Shown: one piece after another, positions 28,696 through 37,390 of the stretch | Layout of the letters: each line of letters begins with the position of its first letter | Numbering within the stretch: the first letter of the stretch is position 1 | Made by a program: the position numbers and the translations under genes | Source: Novisyntrophococcus fermenticellae | GTDB taxonomy: Bacteria > Bacillota > Clostridia > Lachnospirales > Lachnospiraceae | Reading direction: 5' to 3' | NCBI RefSeq assembly: GCF_018866245.1 | Contig: NZ_CP076458.1 | Span: 124,001-188,000, forward strand | Length of the DNA: 64,000 nucleotides | The notes under the pieces: model-generated | The model's input: only the letters and a program-made list of their open reading frames with translations | The model's database searches: none | Told to the model about the DNA's origin: nothing

Positions 28696-29091
28696 ATGGG
28701 TTTGAAGGAGTCTGCGTTTCCAGGGGCTGAAGCTCCATTTTGCCATGAAATGTATCAGCAGCAGGAGCGTGAAAAGGACATGCGAAAGATGCAGACATAT
28801 TATTCCAGTCATGCAGCCAGAATACAGGAATTGGTGATGCAGGAATGTGATAGAATGGAGTATGATGGGAGCATGATGTTTGATGAGTATCCGGATAAAT
28901 TGATGATGGAGAATCTTTGCCGGAAAGTTGAGGACCGCTATTATGATCAGGAAGGTCAGGATGATGCCCCTATACAGGCCATGCATAGGAACAGAAGTAA
29001 TGAAGTAAGGGATTTGATCGGGGTTCTGTTATTTAATGAAATGTTTTGCAGAAGATGCAGGCATCGTCACCGCCGTAATTACTATTATTGA
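28696..29091 (+). CDS. Small protein of unknown function
   Basis: 131 residues from ATG 28696, chosen because AGGAG precedes it; ATG 28675 is possible. It is soluble, rich in Met, Glu, Asp, Tyr and Arg, and ends in RRCRHRHRRNYYY, an unusual basic-aromatic tail. The middle reads QELVMQECDRMEYDGSMMFD. Such tails occur in some spore-coat-associated proteins, but I see no family match and make no assignment. A hairpin terminator follows. Confidence 0.6.
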   Translation: MGLKESAFPGAEAPFCHEMYQQQEREKDMRKMQTYYSSHAARIQELVMQECDRMEYDGSMMFDEYPDKLMMENLCRKVEDRYYDQEGQDDAPIQAMHRNRSNEVRDLIGVLLFNEMFCRRCRHRHRRNYYY

Positions 29092-29103
29092 TTTCAGGCA
29101 ACG

Positions 29104-29151
29104 GAGTCAGCATGAAAGAGACCTGAAATCCGGTCTGTTTTATACTGACTC
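29104..29151 (+). terminator. Two-step hairpin terminator
   Basis: Outer GAGTCAG / CTGACTC encloses AGACC / GGTCT followed by GTTTTAT. Confidence 0.6.
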
Positions 29152-29210
29152 TGGAAATGTAATGCCTTTTTTACAAAACCTTTAAAAATCTTAAATTATT
29201 TATTTTACTG

Positions 29211-29239
29211 TTGCCCTCTGAACGGAAAGCGATTACAAT
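29211..29239 (+). promoter_or_regulatory. Putative sigma-A promoter
   Basis: TTGCCC (29211-29216), 17-bp spacer, TACAAT (29234-29239), about 95 bases before the start of the 818-residue protein gene. Confidence 0.5.
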
Positions 29240-29334
29240 AGATTAAGTACAATGCTGTCAATTTCTAAGTTGACATAAAATCAGGGGGAAATAATTAACA
29301 ACGGTTATTGATAAAAGTTCAGGGGAGACATTTG

Positions 29335-31791
29335 ATGAAGAAGGGAGTCATAAAAGTTTTCGTACTTCTGGCCATTTTTGCCGCATCTATGGCAGGATTT
29401 TCGGTTTTTTTTAATAGAGAAAAAGTAGTTAATACAAGAGATTTTGAAACACCGGCACTACCGGTGGCCTATATTGGAATCGATCATATATCGGTTAACA
29501 GAATGTTTGGATACCGTCAGCAGATGGATGGGACCTCCATGCGGGGAAGCCTTACACCGCTCACTGCAGACAGGGAGTTAACCTTACAGATAAATCCTTA
29601 TGGAAAAGAAATCAGCAGTGTTGCCTATGAAGTAACATCTGCAGATGGCTTAGAACTTGTGGGCAATGCGAAGGTAAAAAGCCTTGAGGACAAGGACAGC
29701 CTAAAGGAGGCTACGTTCCGGCTGGACACACCTATTTTGATGAATCAGGAATATCTGCTGCGCTTTACGGTTAATCTGGAGGGAGAGGCTGCGCCCGTCT
29801 ACTACTACACAAGAATTATACAAAGATCAGGAATCAATATCGGTACATACCTGGAATTTGTGCAGGATTTTTATGAGAGGTGTATAAACAAAGAGTCCGC
29901 CAGTGACCTGACCGCATACATTGAGCCGGATAACACAGCATCGAACAGCAGTTTTAATAAGGTTACAATACATTCAAGCTTTGATCAATTGACCTGGGGA
30001 AGTCTGTCACCGGAAATTGTAAAAAGGGCGGTTCCGGTTATTAAGGATTTTAATGAAACTACTGCCAGCATTGCTCAGGAGTATATTATCAGTGCCAAGG
30101 ATACAGACGGAAATACCGAGTATTACAGCGTCAGTGAATTCTATCGGATGCGTTATTCTCAGTCGCGTGTTGTACTGCTGGATTTCGAAAGAAGCGCGAC
30201 TCAGATTTTTGATGCAGAGCTGCCTGTGCTTACCAGTCAGGGAATAAGCCTTGGGGTGGTGAACAGAGATGTGCAATATGTGAGTAATAAGAACGCCGAT
30301 ATTGTGGCCTTTGTAGTAGATGGAGATCTCTGGTCCTATAACAGGAGTGCCAATAAGTGCACAAAGATTTTTGGCTTTCGTAATACGAAAGAGACCGATG
30401 AAAGGGCTGAAAATACAGAACATGATATTAAAATTGTCCGTGTATCTGAGGCAGGGGACATTGCCTTTGTCGTATATGGTTATATGAATGCGGATGCCCA
30501 TGAAGGGATGGTGGGAAGCGCGGTATATCATTATTATGCAGAGAGGAATGTGACACAGGAGGAATTATTTATTCCAAGCAGCAATTCCTACGAGTTCTTA
30601 AAGCAGAATCTGTCTGTGCTGTCCTATGTCAGTAAGAAGGATCAGCTGTACCTTTTTATCGAAGGGAACCTCTACCAGGTGGATCTTGCAAGCGGCAGCT
30701 ATAAGATCGTAAAAGACAATATTTCATCTGACTGTTTTGTGATATCAAAAAGCCAGGCATCAGTGGCCTGGATGGAGGAGATGGATGAAAACAATTCCAC
30801 GCATATCACTGCCATGAGTCTTGAGACAGGAGAGGTACTACAGGTCTCGGCTCCGGAAGGACAGAAAGTTAAGGCCCTGGGTTTTATTAATGAGGATTTG
30901 ATCTATGGCCTGGCGAATGATGCGGATATCTTAAGTGATACGGCGGGTAATGTTACATTTGCCATGAATAAACTATGCATACAGAATTTTACCGGTGAGG
31001 TTATAAAAGAATACCAGCAGGATGGGGTTTATGTAACGCAGGTTAATATTCAGGAGGGTCTTATAGAACTGATACGGGCCCAAAAGGATCAGGATACGTT
31101 TATCCCGGTACCGGATGACCATATTATGAACAACCTTATGGACCGTGAAGAGACAGTAACCACGAAGCTGAGTGTCAGTAAGAGAAAAGGCACGCAGGTG
31201 GGACTTGAGTTTACAAAAACAGGAAAAACACGAAATTTGTTTGTTCAGAAGACGATGCTGATTGAAGAAGATAATACCCCTACCTTAAAAATCGAGGTTC
31301 CGAAACAGGAGACAGAACAGTATTATGTGTACGGAAAGGGAAAGCTTCTGAATGTGAGTACAAAAATCAATGATGCCATACTGGAAGCGGATCAGAATAT
31401 GGGTGTGGTATTGAACCGAAAGCAGCAATACATCTGGGAGCGGGGAAATCAGTCCGAATCCATGAAACTGGATATAAGTACGGTACCGGAATCGCTGCTT
31501 CAGGCTCCATTGGATGAAACCACAATCAAGAATGCGTTGGGTGATGAGTATACGGTCATGAACTTGAGCGGATGCAGCTTATCCAGCGTGCTGTATCAGG
31601 TCAGTGCAGGGTATCCTGTTGTTGTAAAGACAGGGGAAGGGACCAGTGCATTAATGGTAGGATACGACAAATATAATACATGGCTGTATGATATAGCAAC
31701 TCAGCAGATCTATCCTAAAGGAATGAATGACAGTACAGAGGCGTTTGCAGCCGCCGGTAACATCTTTATAAGTTACAGGGTTATTCAATGA
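29335..31791 (+). CDS. Large membrane-anchored extracellular protein of unknown function
   Basis: 818 residues from ATG 29335 (GGGGAG 8 bases upstream). One N-terminal helix (VFVLLAIFAASMAGFSVFF) anchors a long outer part. A beta-rich middle (about residues 320-560) has propeller-like repeats such as VAFVVDGDLWSYNR and LYLFIEGNLYQVDL. The last 90 residues (GCSLSSVLYQVSAGYPVVV, LMVGYDKYNTWLYD) resemble the C39/papain-like fold of surface proteins, but the usual catalytic His before the VGYD strand is absent, so it may be inactive. Convergent with the csp protease gene behind a shared hairpin. Confidence 0.65.
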   Translation: MKKGVIKVFVLLAIFAASMAGFSVFFNREKVVNTRDFETPALPVAYIGIDHISVNRMFGYRQQMDGTSMRGSLTPLTADRELTLQINPYGKEISSVAYEVTSADGLELVGNAKVKSLEDKDSLKEATFRLDTPILMNQEYLLRFTVNLEGEAAPVYYYTRIIQRSGINIGTYLEFVQDFYERCINKESASDLTAYIEPDNTASNSSFNKVTIHSSFDQLTWGSLSPEIVKRAVPVIKDFNETTASIAQEYIISAKDTDGNTEYYSVSEFYRMRYSQSRVVLLDFERSATQIFDAELPVLTSQGISLGVVNRDVQYVSNKNADIVAFVVDGDLWSYNRSANKCTKIFGFRNTKETDERAENTEHDIKIVRVSEAGDIAFVVYGYMNADAHEGMVGSAVYHYYAERNVTQEELFIPSSNSYEFLKQNLSVLSYVSKKDQLYLFIEGNLYQVDLASGSYKIVKDNISSDCFVISKSQASVAWMEEMDENNSTHITAMSLETGEVLQVSAPEGQKVKALGFINEDLIYGLANDADILSDTAGNVTFAMNKLCIQNFTGEVIKEYQQDGVYVTQVNIQEGLIELIRAQKDQDTFIPVPDDHIMNNLMDREETVTTKLSVSKRKGTQVGLEFTKTGKTRNLFVQKTMLIEEDNTPTLKIEVPKQETEQYYVYGKGKLLNVSTKINDAILEADQNMGVVLNRKQQYIWERGNQSESMKLDISTVPESLLQAPLDETTIKNALGDEYTVMNLSGCSLSSVLYQVSAGYPVVVKTGEGTSALMVGYDKYNTWLYDIATQQIYPKGMNDSTEAFAAAGNIFISYRVIQ

Positions 31792-31807
31792 TAAAATTAA
31801 ATTTCAG

Positions 31808-31867
31808 AAAAGTTATTACAGTTCAGCCATGTGAAGTCGAGTTCGCAGGCTGAGCTGTAACTTTTTT
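31808..31867. terminator. Bidirectional terminator
   Basis: AAAGTTATTACAGTTCAGCC pairs with GGCTGAGCTGTAACTTT with small bulges, followed by TTTT on the plus strand. Confidence 0.75.
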
Positions 31868-31873
31868 AAGCTC

Positions 31874-33610
31874 TTATTGAGGAAGGCTGTCTCTGAGGCA
31901 AAGTGCCCCGTATCCAACCAGGGGATTCGGATATTCATTAAATCCCGGGAGACTGCGTGCACCTTTTCGCAGGTAGGCCTTTACTTTCTCTCCATATAAA
32001 AATGTGTCATTCCCTTTTAGAATCCCCCATTCCATCATGAGAGCGGCGCTGCCCGTTACAAAAGGTGTTGCAAACGATGTTCCGGTAACTTCACTGTAGG
32101 AGGAGCCTGTTCCCGTACTGGGCGCATTGATTCGTACTCCGGGGGCAACAAGGTCAGGCTTTAATGTTGAAAGTATTCTCGTATAGCCCCGGCCGGAAAA
32201 ATCAGCATAAGTCTGGATACGGGAGTCATAAGCTCCGACAGTAAGTGCCCGAAATGCAGTGGAAGGAATAGTCAGCGTCGAGTCTGCGGTTGGTGTAAGG
32301 AATCTGGTATTCGTACCTATGGAACTGCCACTGGGAAGCCAGAGGTTGTAGGCTCCTTCTACGATATCATGAGGTACCAGACGGAAGGACCAGATACCAG
32401 AGGTAATATAGGAATTCGTACCTGAGGGCAGAAAATCAAAATAGATTTCCTGGGTAAAGGCATAAGGGGAAGGCATGCCGTAATAAACCAGAACGGATAC
32501 GCCCGGCAGTGAAAACCGCTGTGTTCCCGATATGGGATTAACAGGGCCGGCCACTGCACCTCCGGGATGCTGGAGATAAACGTCAAAGTCATCTACATAG
32601 GATTTCCAAAGCTGAACATTCAGGTTGGGTTCGTATGTCCCGACACTGAATTCAATCGTTGCTGTGGCATCATTCGTTAAAACTCCGCTTGTGTGAAGCG
32701 AGGTGTTTCCCTCATTGCCGCTTCCGATACATATTACATTCTGCCCCAGGTCTGATACCATATTGATATATGTTTCCATAATGGAGTCTCCGCTGTGGGA
32801 GCCATAATTATTACCAAAGCTTAAATTAATTGCCAGAGGCATCTGAAGGGAGAGTGAGAGCCGTACTACATAGTCAATGCCTTGAATGAGTTGGGTCGTA
32901 CGGGGAAAATCCGTACTGGTAGGGGTTCCGAGTTTTACCACAAGCAGTGTACTTTGTGTAGCCACGCCGGCGTTGACACCACCGGAAGCCCGGCCATTGC
33001 CTGCAGCAATTCCCATAACTGCGGTTCCGTGTCCGCTGTAATCGGAACTGGGTACAGCGGAAGGATTACCTTGTAGTGCCTCATTAATCTGCGTGTCTGT
33101 ATATTCAGTGCCGATATTGTAACCCTCCGGCGGTGGGCCTGTGGAAATCGTCTGATCCCACAGGCGCAGAATCCGGGTGGTGCCGTCATCATTCTGAAAG
33201 TCTGGATGCTTGTAATCAATCCCTGAATCTATACAGGCCACCAGGATTCCATTCCCGAATAATCCGTTTACGGGATCTTGCTGCAGGGGATTGATACAGG
33301 AAATTGCCCGGCCCTGGTAGGTCGCAAAGTTCAGGCGCTTGGGTTTTTCCATATAAGTGATTTGAGGAAGCATGGCGACAGTATCCACCAGTCCTGTCGG
33401 TATCACCAGGATGGCATAGTTTCCCAGCAGAGGGGTAACAACAATTCCCTCTTCTCTCAGAAAACTGATATCGCCCTGGTAACGAACGATAACTTCCCAT
33501 GCATTTTGTTCCGCTTCATATCCGAGATTCAAATTGTATGAACGCCGTCTTTCTTCGGGAGTAGCCTCGAGAGCAAGATTTAATAGATTTTCGATTTTTT
33601 GATTGGCCAT
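31874..33610 (-). CDS. Csp-family subtilisin-like serine protease, intact triad
   Basis: 578 residues from ATG 33610 (GGAGA 5 bases upstream). It has a prodomain of about 110 residues and an S8 core with Asp128 (ACIDSGIDYKHP), His194 (SGHGTAVMG) and Ser512 (VTGTSFATPFVTG), and a large insert between His and Ser. No signal peptide. Csp proteases of Clostridia cut pro-SleC to start cortex breakdown when spores germinate; the intact triad makes this the CspB-like partner of the pseudoprotease at 14994-16664. No sleC is in the window. Monocistronic. Confidence 0.88.
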   Translation of the reverse strand: MANQKIENLLNLALEATPEERRRSYNLNLGYEAEQNAWEVIVRYQGDISFLREEGIVVTPLLGNYAILVIPTGLVDTVAMLPQITYMEKPKRLNFATYQGRAISCINPLQQDPVNGLFGNGILVACIDSGIDYKHPDFQNDDGTTRILRLWDQTISTGPPPEGYNIGTEYTDTQINEALQGNPSAVPSSDYSGHGTAVMGIAAGNGRASGGVNAGVATQSTLLVVKLGTPTSTDFPRTTQLIQGIDYVVRLSLSLQMPLAINLSFGNNYGSHSGDSIMETYINMVSDLGQNVICIGSGNEGNTSLHTSGVLTNDATATIEFSVGTYEPNLNVQLWKSYVDDFDVYLQHPGGAVAGPVNPISGTQRFSLPGVSVLVYYGMPSPYAFTQEIYFDFLPSGTNSYITSGIWSFRLVPHDIVEGAYNLWLPSGSSIGTNTRFLTPTADSTLTIPSTAFRALTVGAYDSRIQTYADFSGRGYTRILSTLKPDLVAPGVRINAPSTGTGSSYSEVTGTSFATPFVTGSAALMMEWGILKGNDTFLYGEKVKAYLRKGARSLPGFNEYPNPLVGYGALCLRDSLPQ

Positions 33611-33724
33611 ATAATTCTCCATATGTATATCATTTTTAAAAGATTAATGCTATAATTAAAAGGATTTTGCCCCCTATATCATAATATGTATTTACAGTAG
33701 GTATTTATGAAAGGATTAGATGAA

Positions 33725-34789
33725 ATGAAAGAATGGGAGAAACTTGTAAGAAAAGTGACACCGTATGTGCCGGGTGAACAGCCCAATGAGCGGGATATAG
33801 TTAAGTTAAATACCAACGAGAATCCCTATCCGCCTGCACCGGGAGTTCAGCGTGTTTTACGTGAAATGAAGGCGGACGAGCTGAGATTGTATCCGGATCC
33901 TACGGCTGCCGGCCTGGTTGAATGTATAGCGCAATACTATCAGGTGAAGAGCAGCCAGGTATTTACAGGAGTTGGTTCAGACGATGTGCTGGCTATGGCT
34001 TTCATGACATTTTTTAATGGAAAAGATCCTGTCCTGTTTCCGGAAATTACGTATTCTTTCTATGATGTATGGGCAGATGTGTTTCGCATCCCTTACCAGC
34101 AGATACCGCTGGATGAGAAATTTCAAATTGTACCGTCAGACTACTTTGGTGAAAACAGGAAAAACGGGGGTATCATATTTCCGAATCCGAATGCCCCTAC
34201 AGGCGTTGAGCTTCCTCAGGAAGCTATTGAATCCATCCTGTTACATAATCCGGATGTTGTCGTGATTGTGGACGAAGCCTATGTTGATTTCGGAGCTGAA
34301 TCGGCACTGCCTTTTATCGACAAATATGAAAATCTCTTAATTGTTCAGACTTTTTCGAAATCCCGTTCCATGGCCGGCATGCGGATCGGATATGCAATCG
34401 GCAGTGAAAAACTGATTCGCTATCTGAATGATGTCAAGTATTCCGTTAATTCATATACGATGAACAGAACAGCGCTTGCGCTTGGGATAGAAGCGATAAA
34501 GGATGATGCATATTTCAAAAAAAATCTGAAGAATCTCATGGAAACCAGAGAATGGGTGAAGGATGAGCTAAAAGGACTGGGCTTTCTATTCGAAGATTCC
34601 AAAGCCAATTTTATATTTGCATCTCACAAATCCGTGCCGGCAAAAGAAATATTCGAAGAATTGAAAAAAGAACATATCTATGTGAGATATTTTCCCAAAC
34701 CCCGAATAGATAATTATCTCAGGATATCGATTGGGACCAGAGGGGAGATGGGGAAACTGTTAAATGCCATGAAGAAGTTTCTGAAATAA
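33725..34789 (+). CDS. hisC: Histidinol-phosphate aminotransferase
   Basis: 354 residues from ATG 33725 with AAAGGA 9 bases upstream; ATG 33707 is possible. Class I/II PLP aminotransferase with NTNENPYPPAP, YPDPTA, FPNPNAPTG, VDEAYVDF, the Schiff-base Lys in TFSKSRSMAGMRIG and YLRISIGT at the end, all typical of HisC. It makes histidinol phosphate in histidine synthesis and may act on aromatic keto acids as well. No other his gene is adjacent. A TATAAT box at about 33650 is a likely -10. Confidence 0.9.
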   Translation: MKEWEKLVRKVTPYVPGEQPNERDIVKLNTNENPYPPAPGVQRVLREMKADELRLYPDPTAAGLVECIAQYYQVKSSQVFTGVGSDDVLAMAFMTFFNGKDPVLFPEITYSFYDVWADVFRIPYQQIPLDEKFQIVPSDYFGENRKNGGIIFPNPNAPTGVELPQEAIESILLHNPDVVVIVDEAYVDFGAESALPFIDKYENLLIVQTFSKSRSMAGMRIGYAIGSEKLIRYLNDVKYSVNSYTMNRTALALGIEAIKDDAYFKKNLKNLMETREWVKDELKGLGFLFEDSKANFIFASHKSVPAKEIFEELKKEHIYVRYFPKPRIDNYLRISIGTRGEMGKLLNAMKKFLK

Positions 34790-34805
34790 AATGTGGGAAG
34801 TAAAT

Positions 34806-34834
34806 TCCTGCCGGATTTTTAAATTCCGGCAGGA
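34806..34834. terminator. Hairpin between hisC and mscL
   Basis: TCCTGCCGGA / TCCGGCAGGA with an A/T-rich loop; no T-run follows, so efficiency is uncertain. Confidence 0.5.
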
Positions 34835-34891
34835 TGACTTATGTATATGACAAAGTATGCAAGAGAAGCAGCCGGCGGCAGGCTTTCTGCA

Positions 34892-35371
34892 TTAAACTTC
34901 CGATGACGCTTCCGTTTCCAATATAGAAGTACAATGCGGACAACGAGTAGCTTCTATATCAATCTCTGATTTACAGTAAGGACAGATTTTGGTAACAGCC
35001 GGTTCTTCCTTTGTATCCACTTTTCGAAGACTTGCTACCCGATTCATAAATTTTACAAGCAGGAAGATTACAAATGCCATAATTACAAACTGAATCACTT
35101 CGGTGATGAACACTCCATAGTTCAAGGTAGGTGCCGCTGCATCTGACGCCTCTTTAAGGGTGCGGTATTTATTTCCATCCAGAGCGATAAACCAGTTTTC
35201 GAAATTGACACCTCCGGTTATCCTGGTCACTACCGGCATGATAATGTCGTTAACAAGAGATGTTACGATTTTTTGAAATGCACCACCAATAATAACACCG
35301 ACAGCCAGATCAATTACGTTTCCACGCATGATGAATTCTTTAAATTCACTGATAAATCCCTTCTTTTCCAT
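34892..35371 (-). CDS. mscL: Large-conductance mechanosensitive channel with zinc ribbon
   Basis: 159 residues from ATG 35371 with GGAGG upstream. The N helix and TM1 read EFKEFIMRGNVIDLAVGVIIGGAFQKIV, then IIMPVV, then TM2 (VIQFVIMAFVIFLLVKFMNR). It opens under membrane tension to release solutes during hypo-osmotic shock. The C terminus carries CPYCKSEIDIEATRCPHC, a zinc-ribbon cap in place of the usual amphipathic bundle; this is seen in some Firmicutes channels. Monocistronic. Confidence 0.95.
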   Translation of the reverse strand: MEKKGFISEFKEFIMRGNVIDLAVGVIIGGAFQKIVTSLVNDIIMPVVTRITGGVNFENWFIALDGNKYRTLKEASDAAAPTLNYGVFITEVIQFVIMAFVIFLLVKFMNRVASLRKVDTKEEPAVTKICPYCKSEIDIEATRCPHCTSILETEASSEV

Positions 35372-35517
35372 AGAATAAAGCCTCCATTCTTTTGTATAGT
35401 ATAAGAATATTTTAATGAATTTTAAAGGTATGTCAAGAGGTATAGTATTTAATTGACATATGGACATTCTGTAAAGGTATAGAATAGTAATAACTTCAGT
35501 ATAAAGAGTGGAAGATC

Positions 35518-36306
35518 ATGGATCAGAAATCTCACTACTCAATCAGAAAAGCTGCGTTTGCAATGTTTGCTGTATTGCTGGTAGCAAGCTGTATCGTGGA
35601 TGCAGTAAGATATCTGCCCGGAACAATTACCGTAAGCAAGAGTACCGTAGGAGAACGGGAATTGCCCATATATTGTGTAGAAACAGAAAAACATCAGGTG
35701 TCACTTACCTTTGACCTGACATGGGGAAATGAAAATACCCGGGAGATACTGGATATATTGTCTGCCCGTCAGGTAAAAGCTACGTTCTTTGTGACAGGAG
35801 ATTGGGTGGACAGTTATCCTGAGGAAGTTAAGCGTATCTATGAAGAAGGGCACGATGTGGGAAATTCTTCCGAAAGTCATAGAAATATGATTCCGTTGAC
35901 GGATATGCAGTGTCAGCAGGAGATATTGAGTTTACATAACAAGGTTAAAGAGCTGACCGGTCATGAGATGTATTTATTCCGGGCGCCGTTTGGGGATTAT
36001 GATAATCAGGTAATCGCGAGTGCAAAAAGCTGCGGCTATTACAGTATTAAGTGGGATGTGGACAGCTTGGACTGGAAGGACTACGGTGTGGATTCTATCG
36101 TACAGACTGTAACGCAGAATAAACATTTGGATAATGGCTCCATAATTTTGTGCCATAATGACGCAAAGTATACCGCCAAGGCTCTTGACAGCCTGATTGA
36201 CAACCTGCAGAAACAAGGCTATGAACTTGTACCGCTTTCTCAGATGATGTATCGGCAAAGTTATTATATCGATCACGAAGGACGGCAGATATCAGAAGAA
36301 GAGTAG
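35518..36306 (+). CDS. PdaB-like polysaccharide deacetylase family protein
   Basis: 262 residues, with a helix near the N terminus (AAFAMFAVLLVASCIVDAV) that serves as an anchor or signal. The NodB domain begins at LTFDLTWGNENT, like PdaB of spore formers, and contains ATFFVTGDWV and RAPFGDYD. The metal-site block reads GNSSESHRN where PdaB proteins have GNHSxxH, so the first His is Ser. Activity is therefore doubtful. PdaB proteins act in the spore cortex or in spore stability. Monocistronic with a strong terminator. Confidence 0.82.
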   Translation: MDQKSHYSIRKAAFAMFAVLLVASCIVDAVRYLPGTITVSKSTVGERELPIYCVETEKHQVSLTFDLTWGNENTREILDILSARQVKATFFVTGDWVDSYPEEVKRIYEEGHDVGNSSESHRNMIPLTDMQCQQEILSLHNKVKELTGHEMYLFRAPFGDYDNQVIASAKSCGYYSIKWDVDSLDWKDYGVDSIVQTVTQNKHLDNGSIILCHNDAKYTAKALDSLIDNLQKQGYELVPLSQMMYRQSYYIDHEGRQISEEE

Positions 36307-36311
36307 GAGAG

Positions 36312-36349
36312 AACCCACTGTTTGAGTCGTTAAAAAGCAGTGGGTTTTT
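36312..36349 (+). terminator. Rho-independent terminator
   Basis: AACCCACTG / CAGTGGGTT with an A-rich loop and TTTT. Confidence 0.88.
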
Positions 36350-36425
36350 ACTTGTGTTTTCTGCAGTGAAATAGTAAAATCATGTCAGACGGGTTGACTA
36401 CTCTGGAAAGAAATGAGGAAAAAAG

Positions 36426-37265
36426 ATGAAATTTACGAAGATGCATGGATGCGGCAATGATTACGTATATGTGAACTGTATGGAAGAAAACGTTGAGAAT
36501 CCCTCCCGGATGGCAAAGCTGGTGAGCGACCGGCATTTTGGAATCGGGTCTGATGGTCTGATTCTGATAAAGCCTTCCGATGTGGCCGATTTTGAAATGG
36601 AAATGTACAATGCGGATGGTTCCAGGGGAGCTATGTGCGGTAATGGGATTCGATGTGTGGCCAAGTATGTCTATGAATACGGACTGACGGATAAAACCTC
36701 AATCAGTGTGGATACGAAAAGTGGTATCAAGTATCTGGAGCTGACCATAAAAGATGGAAAGGCGGTACAGATTCGGGTAAATATGGGCGAGCCGATTCTG
36801 GAAACTGTAAAAATACCGGTGTTGGCCGATGAGCAGGAGCTGATTAACGCTCCTATATCAGTGGATGGGAAAGAATACCGAATGACCTGCGTTTCTATGG
36901 GAAATCCGCATGCTGTAATCTACATGGATGATTTGGAAAATCTGAATATTGAAAAGCTTGGTCCGAAATTCGAACATCATGAACGTTTTCCGGATCGGGT
37001 AAATACGGAGTTTGTCAAAGTTTTGGACAAGCATACCGTACAGATGCGGGTATGGGAAAGAGGATCGGGAGAAACCCTGGCCTGTGGCACCGGTGCATGT
37101 GCGGTTGCGGTTGCAACCATCTTGAACCGTTTGGTGGACGGAAACCAGGTTGAGGTACGGCTGCTGGGAGGTACTCTGCAGATTACCTGGGACAGAGGAG
37201 AAAATATCGTGTACATGACAGGACCTGCCGAGATTGTATTTGATGGAGAATTCAAGTGGTTTTAA
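36426..37265 (+). CDS. dapF: Diaminopimelate epimerase
   Basis: 279 residues. Begins MKFTKMHGCGNDYVYVNC. Both catalytic cysteines are present: NADGSRGAMCGNGIRC and ETLACGTGACAVAVA. It turns LL- into meso-diaminopimelate for lysine and peptidoglycan synthesis. Start follows GAGGAAA. Alone here, not in a dap operon. Confidence 0.96.
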   Translation: MKFTKMHGCGNDYVYVNCMEENVENPSRMAKLVSDRHFGIGSDGLILIKPSDVADFEMEMYNADGSRGAMCGNGIRCVAKYVYEYGLTDKTSISVDTKSGIKYLELTIKDGKAVQIRVNMGEPILETVKIPVLADEQELINAPISVDGKEYRMTCVSMGNPHAVIYMDDLENLNIEKLGPKFEHHERFPDRVNTEFVKVLDKHTVQMRVWERGSGETLACGTGACAVAVATILNRLVDGNQVEVRLLGGTLQITWDRGENIVYMTGPAEIVFDGEFKWF

Positions 37266-37291
37266 GCGTGCGCCAATGAGAATGGGGCATG

Positions 37292-37316
37292 TCCCTCAAT
37301 AAAGGGATTTTCTTTT
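37292..37316 (+). terminator. Short terminator after dapF
   Basis: TCCCT / AGGGA with a 7-base loop, then TTTTCTTTTT. Confidence 0.55.
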
Positions 37317-37331
37317 TGATAGATAAGTGAT

Positions 37332-37374
37332 ACAATATCTTGTATTGGGAAAATCAATAAGAACAATATATTGT
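37332..37374 (+). promoter_or_regulatory. Two NrdR boxes upstream of nrdD
   Basis: ACAATATCTTGT (37332-37343) and ACAATATATTGT (37363-37374) are near-palindromes close to the NrdR consensus (acaCwATATaTwGtgt). They are 31 bp apart, three helical turns, as in known tandem NrdR sites, and end 16 bases before the nrdD start. Confidence 0.8.
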
Positions 37375-37390
37375 AAAACAGGAGGACAGT

